Assembly (NCBI GenBank): GCA_019636475.1 | Contig: JAHBXN010000010.1 | Coordinates: 62,001 to 126,000, forward strand | Length of the DNA: 64,000 nucleotides | Source of the DNA: Phycisphaerae bacterium | GTDB lineage: Bacteria; Planctomycetota; Phycisphaerae; UBA1845; UTPLA1 | Reading direction: 5' to 3' | In this document: one piece after another, positions 9,285-18,083 of the stretch | How the letters are laid out: each line of letters begins with the position of its first letter | How positions within the stretch are numbered: the stretch's first letter is position 1 | The notes under the pieces: model-generated | What the model saw: the letters and a program-made list of their open reading frames with translations, nothing else | Database searches by the model: none | What the model was told of the DNA's origin: nothing | Translations under genes and position numbers: made by a program

Positions 9285-10658
9285 TCAGCGACGGCGGCAC
9301 TTCCGATTGCCGCGCCGAATGATCGGCAATCCGACAAGGGAACCGACGACCGTGAAAAGTCCACCGAGGCCGCACGCACCGGAACCGCAGGCAGAACTGG
9401 TTCCGGTTGACGAAGTCGCCGGCAAGCGGCGCAAGTAATTCGCGTGAATATAGCCAGCCACGTCTCGGCCGGCATCGTATCCATCCTCGTAGGCATAACG
9501 AAAGCAGGTGCCACCGACCACGCCAGAGAATCCAGCTTCCCTGGCAGCGCCGCTGAGGGATGTGAAGTTTCGAGTGACGCCTTCGAGGCTGTCGCTGGTC
9601 GCCGCAAATCCGATGTCATTGGAACCGTAGATAATCTCAATCATTCGGGCAGCCGCCGCGGCGTAGGCGCTGCGTGCGGAAATGTAGCCCGGCGTGGGCG
9701 GCGTCTCGATGAGCGGCGTCCATCCGGCGTCTTCATCGGTCGCGTCGTTGCCGTCGGCGCCGGCATTTCGAATGGCGGTAATCGGTCGCCAGTCGTCGAA
9801 GGCATACTTGTTGTCCCATGTGCAAATTCCGGCGTCAGCCATCGCCATTCCGATGAGCGCGAAGACTCGTGCGTTCTGCTCAACCGTGTTTCCGTTGTCC
9901 TTGGCGATGGTGATGGCGATTTCGATCCAGTGCCCCGGCGTTGTCGCAGTGCCCGGACCATCCTCCCAGAAACGAGCAAATTGAGTTTGATCGGCCGTGC
10001 GATGAACGCTGGCCACCGTACCGTAGCGGGACACCTCATCAAAATCCGCGGTGTACCGCGCGCTCGTGAGATCGGGCGGACCGGATCGCCGAAACTGCGA
10101 GCCGCTCTGCATTCCGAAGGGCAGGACTGACGCAAAATTCAACAGCTGGGCCGGCGCGTTTGACGGCGGCGTGGGCTGCCACTCTCCGGGACCGGCGCCC
10201 GGATCATAATTCAGGTTGACGGAACTGCCGTCGGCGTCTCGGGCACCGAGCAAGGCGTTCGCGATTGAGACGCCGTAGGCATCGCTCGGCGCGAAGATGA
10301 ATTCCGGCAGTCCTCCAATGTAAGCGGTAACCGCCGCATCGAAGGTGGCCTGCTGACCAGGAAACAGCGCGACGAGAATTCGACGAGCAGCGGCGACGCC
10401 GGATGCATCCCGGGTTGCCCCGATTCCGGGCGTTCCCGCAGTAAGGTATGTGTCGTGCGTCGGCGAGAAAGAATTGATCGTGTCGTACATGGCGAGGTTC
10501 ATCATGGCGATGGCTCGCGCGGCCTTGGGTGAGGGCATCTCAGATTCACGGATGGCATCAAGGAGAATTTCGTTCCAGTCCGTCACCACGTCGGCCCTGA
10601 CCGTGTTCGCCGCCATGCCGACCGCCATCAGCACGCCCAGAATCAATCGACCTCTCAT
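9285..10658 (-). CDS. Vanadium-haloperoxidase-fold secreted protein with altered active site
   Basis: Exported 457-residue protein of the vanadium chloroperoxidase / PAP2 superfamily. Residues 1-22 form a signal peptide (ending VRA-D). The helical core contains WNEILLDAI, RAIAMMNLAMYDTIN and WDNKYAFDDWRPITAIR, which keeps K284 and R291. The rest of the vanadate/phosphate pocket is changed: the usual SGH triad reads S327-A328-R329, the usual SR is S378-G379, and the usual second His is C385 (GGTCFRYAYEDG). The C-terminus is a sorting-type tail: a Ser/Thr/Cys/Gly segment with C424 and C429, a hydrophobic stretch 431-447, then RRGNRKCRRR. An AGGAGATAGC ribosome site precedes the ATG. It is probably a non-enzymatic or differently acting member; its role is unknown. 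Confidence 0.85.
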   Translation of the reverse strand: MRGRLILGVLMAVGMAANTVRADVVTDWNEILLDAIRESEMPSPKAARAIAMMNLAMYDTINSFSPTHDTYLTAGTPGIGATRDASGVAAARRILVALFPGQQATFDAAVTAYIGGLPEFIFAPSDAYGVSIANALLGARDADGSSVNLNYDPGAGPGEWQPTPPSNAPAQLLNFASVLPFGMQSGSQFRRSGPPDLTSARYTADFDEVSRYGTVASVHRTADQTQFARFWEDGPGTATTPGHWIEIAITIAKDNGNTVEQNARVFALIGMAMADAGICTWDNKYAFDDWRPITAIRNAGADGNDATDEDAGWTPLIETPPTPGYISARSAYAAAAARMIEIIYGSNDIGFAATSDSLEGVTRNFTSLSGAAREAGFSGVVGGTCFRYAYEDGYDAGRDVAGYIHANYLRRLPATSSTGTSSACGSGACGLGGLFTVVGSLVGLPIIRRGNRKCRRR

Positions 10659-11057
10659 GCTATCTCCTTAGTTGCAAAATTGCAGACTTGGCACCGTGTG
10701 AATTGCATTCTCACAAATCGTGCCGTGCCCGACCAGGGCGGGCGCGCGATCAAGTCTTGCGAGGAATCGTTGCGAACCGCCGAGCCAAGCCGAGCATCAT
10801 AAGTCAGACTGCCGCGGAATCAACTGTCCAGAAAAGTCCAACCCGGGCGGCGGCGTTCATGCGCATGCCAAAACACCTGTTGATGCGGCCGATTCACATC
10901 GCGAGAGGCCAACTTGCAATTCGCAGAGAGGGAGGCCGCAGGCCCGCGCAGAAATTGCCGCACTCCGGATTTCATCATAGGATGCAGCCGTGGCGGCCTG
11001 GCTCGAAGCTCACCGAACCTGCTGCATTCTCACACGGTCCGTCGAGCCCGAAGATCC
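10659..11057. other. Intergenic region, 399 bp, between divergent genes
   Basis: Divergent promoter region of the haloperoxidase-fold gene and oleD. Open frames here have no ribosome sites and no recognisable protein sequence. I see no repeat, tRNA or clear promoter hexamers. Confidence 0.4.
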
Positions 11058-12086
11058 ATGACCGATCAGCGGCAAGGATTAAACCTGTCAAATCAAACGG
11101 CGCTCGTCACAGGCGGCGGCGGATTCCTTGGCAAAGCGATCGTGCTTCAGCTTTTGTCCGCCGGCTGCCGCGTGAGGTGTTTCTCTCGCAACGCGTACCC
11201 GGAGCTGACCGCACTCGGAGTGGAGCCGGTACGCGGCGACCTGATGGATCGCGCGGCGGTCGCGAAGGCGGCGGCCGGCTGCGACGTCGTCTTTCATGTC
11301 GCGGCAAAAGCCGGGATCTGGGGTTCGTACGACTCGTATTACAGACCGAACGTCATCGGGACGCAGCATGTCATCGACGCATGCCGCCAACAGCGCGTGC
11401 GCAGGCTCGTCCACACAAGTTCGCCCAGCGTCGTGTTCGACGGCCATGACATGGAGGGCGTGAGCGAGTCAGTGCCATATGCGTCGCACTTTCACGCGCC
11501 CTACCCGGCGACCAAGGCGGCGGCCGAGCAAGCTGTTCTGGCCGCGAACGGGCCGGAACTGGCAACAACGGCGCTGCGACCACACCTGATCTGGGGGCCG
11601 GGCGACAACCATCTCGTTCCGCGGATCATTTCGCGAGCGAAGAGGCTGCGGCGCATCGGAAGAACGAACAAGCTGGTCGACAGCGTATATATTGACAACG
11701 CGGCCGAAGCGCATGTGCTGGCGGCGGCGCGACTGGACATTGGATCGCGGGTCGCTGGGCGTGCGTACTTCATATCAAACGGGGAGCCGCGACCGATCTG
11801 GGATCTCGTCGGGTGCATCCTCGCCGCGGCGGGTCTTCCGCCGGTGACGAAGTCAGTGCCGCTTGGTGTCGCTCGCGCGGCATCGATGCTCATTGAATTG
11901 ACCTATCGCTTTTTCAGAGCGGAACGGGAGCCGCCACTTACCCGATTTCTCGTGAGTGAACTTTCCACCGCGCACTGGTTTGACATCATCGCGGCTCGCC
12001 GGGACCTGGATTATCAACCGCGCGTATCGATCGCCGAAGGTCTGGACCGACTCCGCGATTGGCTTTCGTCGCGAGAAGGGAGATAG
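11058..12086 (+). CDS. oleD: OleD-type NAD(P)-dependent 3-oxoacid reductase (extended SDR)
   Basis: Extended short-chain dehydrogenase of the 3-beta-HSD/OleD group. OleD reduces the 2-alkyl-3-ketoacid made by OleA to the 2-alkyl-3-hydroxyacid in long-chain olefin synthesis. It has 342 residues: Rossmann loop TGGGGFLG at 18-25, the OleD-like stretch KAGIWGSYDSYYRPNVIG at 84-101, catalytic Y149 and K153 in YPATK, and RPHLIWGPGDNHLVPRI after it. The ATG at 11058 is chosen because the family motif then begins at the normal distance; upstream in-frame sequence is low-complexity. OleB and OleC homologues lie together at 33-36 kb, which supports the assignment. A sterol or nucleotide-sugar epimerase role is the alternative. 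Confidence 0.8.
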   Translation: MTDQRQGLNLSNQTALVTGGGGFLGKAIVLQLLSAGCRVRCFSRNAYPELTALGVEPVRGDLMDRAAVAKAAAGCDVVFHVAAKAGIWGSYDSYYRPNVIGTQHVIDACRQQRVRRLVHTSSPSVVFDGHDMEGVSESVPYASHFHAPYPATKAAAEQAVLAANGPELATTALRPHLIWGPGDNHLVPRIISRAKRLRRIGRTNKLVDSVYIDNAAEAHVLAAARLDIGSRVAGRAYFISNGEPRPIWDLVGCILAAAGLPPVTKSVPLGVARAASMLIELTYRFFRAEREPPLTRFLVSELSTAHWFDIIAARRDLDYQPRVSIAEGLDRLRDWLSSREGR

Positions 12087-12131
12087 GGCGGATGCCGTGC
12101 CGGGACGACGAGATCCACGACGATCAAAGGG

Positions 12132-13088
12132 TCATTCCTTTTGAAAGACCGTCATGGCCGCCCCCACGAATCCCGCATCGTTGCCCAGTTGCGCGAGACG
12201 CAATTCGGGAGGCGGGCCGAGGCGTGGCGAAATCAAGGCATGGATCGCATCATTTACGCCCGAGATCAGAAAATCACCTGCTTCACTCATCCCCCCCGCC
12301 AGTACGATGCATTGCGGATCGAAGGTGTGACGCAGACCGATGCAGGCAATCGCCAGGTAGCGACAGGTTTCGGACCAGACCGATGCCGCGAGTGAGTCGC
12401 CCGATTGTGCCGCCGCAGCCACATCGGCCGACGTGACATGCCCGTTGCGATCAAGAATCGATTGAAGCGTGGAGCACTCACCAGCGGCCAACCGCTGCAT
12501 CGCCAACCGGCCGGTCGCCGAAGCGGAAGCGTGTGCTTCGAGGCATCCCGCCTGCCCGCAGTTGCAGGGGAGACCTCCAGGCTGAACGATGATGTGCCCC
12601 AGCTCGCCTGCATTGCCACGTTCGCCGCGTAGCAGCCTTCCGCCAATGATGATACCTCCGCCGACTCCTGTCCCGAGCGTCAGCATGAGCATGTCTCGCA
12701 CGCCTCGCCCCGCGCCACAGACGGATTCACCCAGCGCGGCCGCGTTGGCGTCGTTGTTCAGCACGACCGGCAATGTGACCAGTCGTTTCAGCCGCGGCAC
12801 AAATTCGACGTGCGACCAACCCGGAAGATTGGGTGCGGAGAGAATGACACCTTCGGGCAGCCGCATCGTGCCTGGCGCGCCAACGCCGATCCCAACGGGC
12901 CGGCTGTGCCGACTTGCCGCATGATCGGAGAGGGTATTCGCAAAATCGGCAATCCGATTGATGACCGCATCAACGCCTTCGACTGCGTTGGTGGCAATCG
13001 ACGTGCGATGAAGAACTTCGCCGGATTCGTCGACCAATCCGCCCTTGATGGCGGTGCCGCCCAGATCAATCCCGATTGCGAGGGTCAT
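12132..13088 (-). CDS. ROK-family sugar kinase (probable glucokinase)
   Basis: Cytoplasmic ATP-dependent kinase of the ROK family, most like glucokinase, which feeds glucose into glycolysis. Motifs: the ATP loop IGIDLGGTAIKGGLVD, LNNDANAAALGE with the catalytic Asp, LTLGTGVGGG, and the ROK zinc site CNCGQAGCLE preceded by GHIIVQPGG. Its 318 residues fit the family. AAGGAATCGT before the ATG is a good ribosome site. It follows tatD with 37 bp between and is the last gene of the leftward yraN-tatD-ROK run. N-acetylmannosamine or fructose kinase activity cannot be excluded by sequence. No DNA-binding domain is present, so it is an enzyme and not a ROK repressor. Confidence 0.9.
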   Translation of the reverse strand: MTLAIGIDLGGTAIKGGLVDESGEVLHRTSIATNAVEGVDAVINRIADFANTLSDHAASRHSRPVGIGVGAPGTMRLPEGVILSAPNLPGWSHVEFVPRLKRLVTLPVVLNNDANAAALGESVCGAGRGVRDMLMLTLGTGVGGGIIIGGRLLRGERGNAGELGHIIVQPGGLPCNCGQAGCLEAHASASATGRLAMQRLAAGECSTLQSILDRNGHVTSADVAAAAQSGDSLAASVWSETCRYLAIACIGLRHTFDPQCIVLAGGMSEAGDFLISGVNDAIHALISPRLGPPPELRLAQLGNDAGFVGAAMTVFQKE

Positions 13089-13125
13089 ACGATTCCTTGC
13101 GGCGCTTTCTCATGGCATGGCCATG

Positions 13126-13899
13126 TTATTCGTTCGGAAGCCTGAAGAACCGCCTGGTGTTCGCAGTTGCCAGCGCTGCCAGTTCCTCTGCCGAGATGCC
13201 GCGCACCTGGGCGATGCACGCAGCGGTGTGGACGACGGTGACCGGTTCGTTGGGACGGACATTTCGCACCGGCTCGGGTGAAAGATACGGAGAATCGGTC
13301 TCAACCATGATCCGGTCGGCCGGCAATGATCTCGCGATTTCGCGCAGGCCGTCCGATCGCCTGAATGTCACGACTCCGGTCAGCGAAAGCCAGTAGCCGG
13401 CATCCAGAATGTCGTCCGCCTCGCCGCGAGTTCCCGTGAAGCAATGGAACACCGCGCCGCTCGTCGGTGCGATATCACGCAGAATTTCCATGACATCCGA
13501 ATGCGCATCGCGGGAGTGTATCACAACCGGCTTGCCGACTTCGACCGCAATCTCCAGCTGTCGGCGAAAGACGCGATGCTGCGCGGCCCGATCGGAAAAG
13601 TCATAGTGATAATCCAGTCCCATTTCGCCCACGCCGAACACATCGTCACGGCGCGCGATATCAAGTAGCCGTGCATCCCATCCATCCACGGTTTTGCCCG
13701 CCTCATGAGGGTGCACACCCGCGACAACATGCACGGGGCGGTATTTGTCGCTGAGGGCGATGGCCTTCACAGCGTCCTCCAGGTCCGTGGCGATGGTGAC
13801 AAACTCGGTTACGCCCGCATCGACAGCCCGATGGATTACCGCATGGACAGTGGGAAACAGCGCTTCGGACGTCAGGTGGCAGTGTGAATCGATCAGCAT
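13126..13899 (-). CDS. tatD: TatD-family metal-dependent deoxyribonuclease
   Basis: TIM-barrel metallohydrolase of the TatD family: 3'-5' DNase/exonuclease associated with DNA repair and DNA turnover. The metal ligands and signatures are present: LIDSHCHL at the N-terminus, VAGVHPHEAG, GEMGLDYHYDF, PVVIHSRDAHSD, VFHCFTGTRGEADD and VETDSPYLSPEPVR. It has 257 residues from the ATG at 13899, which gives the canonical MLIDSHCHL start; another ATG lies three codons earlier. There is a 37-bp gap to the downstream ROK kinase gene and 120 bp to yraN upstream. The family call is secure; the in vivo substrate is not. Confidence 0.93.
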   Translation of the reverse strand: MLIDSHCHLTSEALFPTVHAVIHRAVDAGVTEFVTIATDLEDAVKAIALSDKYRPVHVVAGVHPHEAGKTVDGWDARLLDIARRDDVFGVGEMGLDYHYDFSDRAAQHRVFRRQLEIAVEVGKPVVIHSRDAHSDVMEILRDIAPTSGAVFHCFTGTRGEADDILDAGYWLSLTGVVTFRRSDGLREIARSLPADRIMVETDSPYLSPEPVRNVRPNEPVTVVHTAACIAQVRGISAEELAALATANTRRFFRLPNE

Positions 13900-14019
13900 G
13901 GTCAGCATCCGGCGTTTACGATTCCACCGCCCAGTAAACCCCGCGCAACGGGGGACGGGGACATTGTCCCGTCAGGCCGCACACCATTGCTTCTTCGGGC
14001 AGAATCACCCGCTCGAGCG

Positions 14020-14400
14020 TCAGCGACACCACCTTGACGGCGGAAATGCGTCGATGATATGGCGAATCGTCGGTTCACCGACTTTCGGCATGACGACACT
14101 TACCACGTCAAACCGGCACAGAAGCCGCGGATTGCCAAGGGATTGCAGCCACATTCTGGCAGCCCGCTCGATCCGCATCCGCTTGCTCGGCGTGACGTGT
14201 TCTTCCGGGTCGGCGTGAACATTCGCCGACAGCGTCTTGACCTCCACGAAGACGATGGTCTTGCCGTCGGCGCAGATCAAATCGATCTCGCCGAAGCCGC
14301 AATGGTAGTTTTTCTCGACAATGCGAAGCCCACGTCGGCGAAGAAAAACAGCGGCGGCCTGCTCCCCACGGCGGCCGATGTCTCGACGAAACAGCGCCAC
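14020..14400 (-). CDS. yraN: YraN/UPF0102 endonuclease-like protein
   Basis: Member of the UPF0102 (YraN) family, a restriction-endonuclease-like fold of unclear cellular role, often near rnhB or ribosomal genes. The core is LFRRDIGRRGEQAAAVFLRR, then NYHCGFGEIDLICADG and VFVEVKT, with the E-I-D and E-V-K catalytic-type residues intact. I start it at GTG 14400: a GAGGAA ribosome site lies 9 bases upstream and the protein then begins like the family. The ATG starts at 14445 and 14449 fall inside the rplS terminator hairpin and are unlikely. Length 126 residues. It is transcribed leftward ahead of tatD. Confidence 0.88.
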   Translation of the reverse strand: MALFRRDIGRRGEQAAAVFLRRRGLRIVEKNYHCGFGEIDLICADGKTIVFVEVKTLSANVHADPEEHVTPSKRMRIERAARMWLQSLGNPRLLCRFDVVSVVMPKVGEPTIRHIIDAFPPSRWCR

Positions 14401-14431
14401 GTGAACGATTCCTCGGCATCGCGTCCCAGAA

Positions 14432-14463
14432 AAAAAGCGTGACACACATGTGGCACGCTTTTT
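14432..14463 (-). terminator. Rho-independent terminator after rplS
   Basis: Perfect 10-bp stem (AAAAAGCGTG / CACGCTTTTT) with a 12-base loop, 27 bp past the rplS stop. On the minus strand it is followed by a run of T, the normal intrinsic-terminator form. It separates the rpsP-trmD-rplS operon from yraN. Confidence 0.85.
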
Positions 14464-14490
14464 GAAATACCGTGAGACCCTGACGCCGGA

Positions 14491-14928
14491 TCAGACGACG
14501 ACCGGTTCAGGCTCGCTCGCGCGGTTCGGGCGAACAGATTGGGCATCGGCCGAAGCCGACTCCGTAGACGCCTTGTGACCGCCCTTTCGCTCGCGCAGCC
14601 GCCGCGCCTTGCCGACGCGATCTCGCAGGTAGTAGAGCTTCGCCCGGCGGGTCTTGCCCTTTCGTTGGACCTTGACGTGAGCGAGGCGAGGCGAATGGAG
14701 CGGGAACACGCGTTCGACGCCTTCGTTGTTAACGATTCGGCGGACGGTGAACATCTCCGAGACGCCCGTGCCTGCGCGGGCGATGACGGTACCGATGAAC
14801 GGCTGCACGCGTTCCTTCGATCCTTCGATGATTCGAACGCCGACCTCGACCTCGTCGCCGATCTCAAACTTGGGTACTTCGGTCTTCAAATGCGCCGATT
14901 CAACGGCGGTGATAAACTTGTTTCGCAT
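14491..14928 (-). CDS. rplS: 50S ribosomal protein L19 (bL19)
   Basis: Ribosomal protein bL19, located at the 30S-50S interface. The conserved core is complete: FEIGDEVEVGVRIIEG, ERVQPFIGTVIARAGTG, FTVRRIVNNEGVERVFPLHSP and KLYYLRDRVGKARRL. A roughly 30-residue acidic/serine-rich tail after GKARRLRERKG extends beyond the usual 115-120 residues. A GGAGAAGTAAGTC ribosome site precedes the ATG, only 3 bases after trmD. It is the last gene of the rpsP-trmD-rplS operon and is followed by a strong terminator. Confidence 0.98.
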   Translation of the reverse strand: MRNKFITAVESAHLKTEVPKFEIGDEVEVGVRIIEGSKERVQPFIGTVIARAGTGVSEMFTVRRIVNNEGVERVFPLHSPRLAHVKVQRKGKTRRAKLYYLRDRVGKARRLRERKGGHKASTESASADAQSVRPNRASEPEPVVV

Positions 14929-14931
14929 GAC

Positions 14932-15726
14932 TTACTTCTCCAATCGACCGTCGGGGCGATCGTCCTCTTCCCGAAGTGTCGGCACCAAGTTCAACAAATC
15001 CGGACGCCGAACCCGAGTTCGTTCCACAGCCTGCTCACGGCGCCACGTGCGAATCCGCCCGTGATCACCGCTCATCAGGATATCCGGCACCGACATGCCC
15101 CGAAATTCGCGAGGCCGCGTGTACTGCGGATATTCGAGGAGCGCCGCGCGCTCCGTTAATTCCGTCGCATTGCCCGCCGCGACCGAACCGGCTGAATCGA
15201 TCCGCCAGTTCGAAAACGACTCCTCCGCCGCGGATGCATCATCGCCGAGCACACCCGGCAGGAGCCTCACGACGGCATCGACAATTACCATTGCGGCCGC
15301 TTCACCACCGCTGAGCACGTAGTCGCCGATCGATATTTCCCGAGGGGCCAATCCGAGCCTGATCCGCTCGTCAAAGCCCTCGTAATGTCCGGCAACCAAC
15401 AGCAACCGTGGGTGCGTCGCCAACTCTTCGGCGAGCCGCTGGGACATGCGTTCGCCTGCGGGCGTCAGCAGAATCCTCGTCGCGGGCTCGTTGCCGATTT
15501 GCTCGATCGCGTTGACCGCGTCGAAAACCGGCTGACACATCAGGACCATTCCGGGGCCGCCTCCGAACGGCCTGTCGTCGACCTTTCGATGCGGGTCGGT
15601 CGAGTAATCCCGGAGATTGTGACACGCGATCGACACCCGGCCGGATCGCCGAGCGCGGCCGACGATGCTTGAATCGAAAAACGGCTCGCACGCCTCCGGA
15701 AACAACGTCAGCAAGTCAATCCGCAT
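14932..15726 (-). CDS. trmD: tRNA (guanine-N1)-methyltransferase
   Basis: SPOUT-class methyltransferase that makes m1G37 next to the anticodon in tRNAs reading CNN/GNN codons, preventing +1 frameshifting. Visible motifs: [20 protein letters not shown] at the N-terminus, the [13 protein letters not shown] loop, [16 protein letters not shown] and the knot segment [18 protein letters not shown]. Length is 264 residues, slightly longer than average. A GAGGG ribosome site lies before the ATG. The gene sits between rpsP and rplS, but the usual rimM is absent from the 66-bp gap upstream. Confidence 0.98.
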   Translation of the reverse strand: MRIDLLTLFPEACEPFFDSSIVGRARRSGRVSIACHNLRDYSTDPHRKVDDRPFGGGPGMVLMCQPVFDAVNAIEQIGNEPATRILLTPAGERMSQRLAEELATHPRLLLVAGHYEGFDERIRLGLAPREISIGDYVLSGGEAAAMVIVDAVVRLLPGVLGDDASAAEESFSNWRIDSAGSVAAGNATELTERAALLEYPQYTRPREFRGMSVPDILMSGDHGRIRTWRREQAVERTRVRRPDLLNLVPTLREEDDRPDGRLEK

Positions 15727-15792
15727 CAGCCGTTACCCTCGCGTCCGACCGCCGCGCTGACAGCGCGCAGGCAGGGGCGGAACGCACGGCGT

Positions 15793-16062
15793 TCACTTCG
15801 ATGCGGTCGCGGGCTTCTTAATGCCGTGCTTGCTGAGCAGTTTCTCGACCGTCGGGCTGACCTTCGCGCCCATCGAGAGCCAATGTTCGATGCGCTCACG
15901 CTTCAATGAGACCTGCTTCGCCGGATCCTTCGCAATCGGGTCGACGTATCCCAACTCCTCAATGAAGCGACCATCGGACGGACATCGCTCATCGGCCGCC
16001 CGCAATCGGAAGAACGAACGGTGCGATCGGCCAAGCCGCGTCAATCTCAACTTAACTGCCAT
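15793..16062 (-). CDS. rpsP: 30S ribosomal protein S16 (bS16)
   Basis: Ribosomal protein bS16, an early assembly protein of the 30S body. The 89-residue sequence begins AVKLRLTRLGRSHRSFFRL and continues DGRFIEELGYVDP and EHWLSMGAKVSPTVEKLL, all diagnostic. GAGGCATTGA precedes the ATG. It is the first gene of the leftward rpsP-trmD-rplS operon; the 246-bp region upstream, shared with the divergent adenine deaminase gene, must hold the promoter. There is no ffh or rimM next to it. Confidence 0.98.
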   Translation of the reverse strand: MAVKLRLTRLGRSHRSFFRLRAADERCPSDGRFIEELGYVDPIAKDPAKQVSLKRERIEHWLSMGAKVSPTVEKLLSKHGIKKPATASK

Positions 16063-16308
16063 TCAATGCCTCAACTTGCGTCAAAACGGGGTCCATCCCC
16101 GAAACTTGGGACGGCCGCGCGCCATCCGCGCGCCGGATCCATCGGGAAACCCTCCTTTATACCAGATTTCGGCATCGCTTCAACCCGCCTGGCCCCGGGT
16201 TTTTCTCAAATCGAGTCCCGAGGGGCTTTGCCCGCTTACGGCCCCTAACTCGCGTAAGTAGAATGCCAGATTGAACTTCCCGTTAATTGCACCGAGAGGA
16301 GGCGTCAA

Positions 16309-18039
16309 TTGTCTGATAACCTGGATCGAGACCTTATCGACGTCGCCGCAGGCAGACGGCCTGCCGAATTGGTTCTCCGCAACGCGAGGCTGGTCAACGT
16401 CGTCTCCAATGAAGTTCATGACGCCGAGATCGCCCTTTTCAGAGGCCGGATCGCTGGAATCACTGGCGGCATTGAAGCCGACGAAACGCTTGATCTGCAA
16501 GGTCGGCACGTTTGCCCCGGCTTCATCGACGCGCATGTGCACATCGAGTCGTCGATGTTAGCGGTCCCAGAGTATGCGCGCGTGGTTGCGGCGTGCGGAA
16601 CGACCGCAGTGGTGGCCGATCCGCACGAGTTCGCGAATGTCATGGGAGCCGCCGGCATCTCCTATGTGCTTCGGACTTCCGAGCACGCCCCGATCCGCGT
16701 TTTTGTAATGCTCAGCTCGTGTGTTCCCGCAAGTCCGCTCGAGTCGGCCGGAGCAAACATGAGCGCCGAGGACCTGCGGCCGTTTCTCAATGATTCGCGC
16801 GTGCTGGGGCTCGCGGAGATGATGAACTACCCGGGCGTCGTTCATGGTGATGCCGGCGTGCTGGCCAAGCTGGAGATGTGCCGCGGTCGAATCATTGACG
16901 GACACGCTCCGTCACTTTCCGGGCGCGATCTGAATGCGTATTGCGCGGCCGGCATCCTGAGCGACCACGAATGCATTCGTGCTGAAGAGGCAGCCGAGAA
17001 ACTCCGCCTCGGACTCACCATCATGATCCGGGAGGGTTCGCAGACGCGAAATCTGAAAGCGCTTGCACCGCTCGTGACGCCCGCGACGGCCGGCCGATTT
17101 CTCTTTTGCACAGACGACAAGGACGTTCGCGATCTGCTGGATGAGGGTCATATCGACTTCATGATTCGCAGTGCAATCGCCGAGGGGCTTGATCCGATTC
17201 TGGCGGTGCGGCTGGCGACATGGAACAGCGCTCGGTACTTCGGCCTACGCGATAGCGGCGCGATTCTGCCGGGCTATCGAGCCGACCTGGTTGTGCTCGA
17301 TGATCTGCGTGAATGCCGCGTCGCACAAACATACGTCGCCGGGCGGCTTGTCGCGGAGGGTGGGCGATGCATCGCGACGGCGGCGCAACCGATCGGAGAT
17401 GACGGGCGAAATACGGTTCATGTGCGACCACTGACGCACAGTGACCTGCAAATCCCGGCGAGTGGAGATCAATCGTGCCATGTTCATGTTATCGAGGTGC
17501 TCGATAATCGAATAGATACCGAGCGTTCGGTCGACCACGTGACCATCCGCGGCGGTGAATTGCTCACTGATCCGGCGCGCGACCTCGCGAAGATGATCGT
17601 CGTGGAGCGACATCGATCCAGCGGCGAAATAGGGCGCGGGTTCGCCCGCGGATTCAAGCTGCACTCCGGAGCGATCGGCAGCAGCGTGGCCCACGACGCA
17701 CACAATCTGATCAGTGTCGGCACAAACGATCAGGATATTCTGGCCGCACTCCAGCATATTCAACGCATGCAGGGCGGCTGGGTCGTGATTGACAAGGGGA
17801 GGGTGCTGGCCGATGTGCCGCTGCCCATCGCCGGGCTCGTCACGGACGCGCCGGCGGCCACAGCGGCGGAGCAACTACGAATTCTGACCGAGGCTGCCCG
17901 CACGCTGGGATGCGAATTCGCACAACCTTTCATGTGTCTGGCGTTCCTGAGCCTCTCGGTGATCGGGAAGTTGAAGCTGACAAATAAGGGCCTGATCGAC
18001 GTGGAGAAGTTCGCCGTGACCGACCTCATCGTCTCGTAG
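16309..18039 (+). CDS. ade: Adenine deaminase
   Basis: Amidohydrolase converting adenine to hypoxanthine in purine salvage, in the cytoplasm. It has 576 residues, the full family length. Signatures: LVLRNARLVNVVSNEVHDAEI, the metal motif GFIDAHVHIESSML, VVADPHEFANVMG, MMNYPGVV, IDGHAPSLSG, SDHE and FCTDDKDVRDLL in the barrel, followed by the family-specific C-terminal domain (SVAHDAHNLISVG, LGCEFAQPFMCLAFLSL). The start is TTG at 16309: GAGGAGG lies 7 bases upstream and no ATG is nearby. Stand-alone and divergent from rpsP. With guaB at 32 kb it links adenine salvage to guanine nucleotides. Confidence 0.96.
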   Translation: MSDNLDRDLIDVAAGRRPAELVLRNARLVNVVSNEVHDAEIALFRGRIAGITGGIEADETLDLQGRHVCPGFIDAHVHIESSMLAVPEYARVVAACGTTAVVADPHEFANVMGAAGISYVLRTSEHAPIRVFVMLSSCVPASPLESAGANMSAEDLRPFLNDSRVLGLAEMMNYPGVVHGDAGVLAKLEMCRGRIIDGHAPSLSGRDLNAYCAAGILSDHECIRAEEAAEKLRLGLTIMIREGSQTRNLKALAPLVTPATAGRFLFCTDDKDVRDLLDEGHIDFMIRSAIAEGLDPILAVRLATWNSARYFGLRDSGAILPGYRADLVVLDDLRECRVAQTYVAGRLVAEGGRCIATAAQPIGDDGRNTVHVRPLTHSDLQIPASGDQSCHVHVIEVLDNRIDTERSVDHVTIRGGELLTDPARDLAKMIVVERHRSSGEIGRGFARGFKLHSGAIGSSVAHDAHNLISVGTNDQDILAALQHIQRMQGGWVVIDKGRVLADVPLPIAGLVTDAPAATAAEQLRILTEAARTLGCEFAQPFMCLAFLSLSVIGKLKLTNKGLIDVEKFAVTDLIVS

Positions 18040-18083
18040 GGCTGAGCGTACAGTCGCTTGGCGACATCATTGAAGATCGGCAT

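Noticed and set aside
10688-11449. A 253-codon rightward ORF before and across oleD
   Set aside because: Overlaps oleD in another frame and has no domain or ribosome site.
12000-13000. ROK gene as a transcription repressor
   Set aside because: No helix-turn-helix domain at its N-terminus; it begins directly with the kinase ATP loop.
13954-13973. Near-palindrome GACGGGGACATTGTCCCGTC between yraN and tatD
   Set aside because: Too little loop and no T tract, so not a convincing terminator; no regulator site is known that fits.
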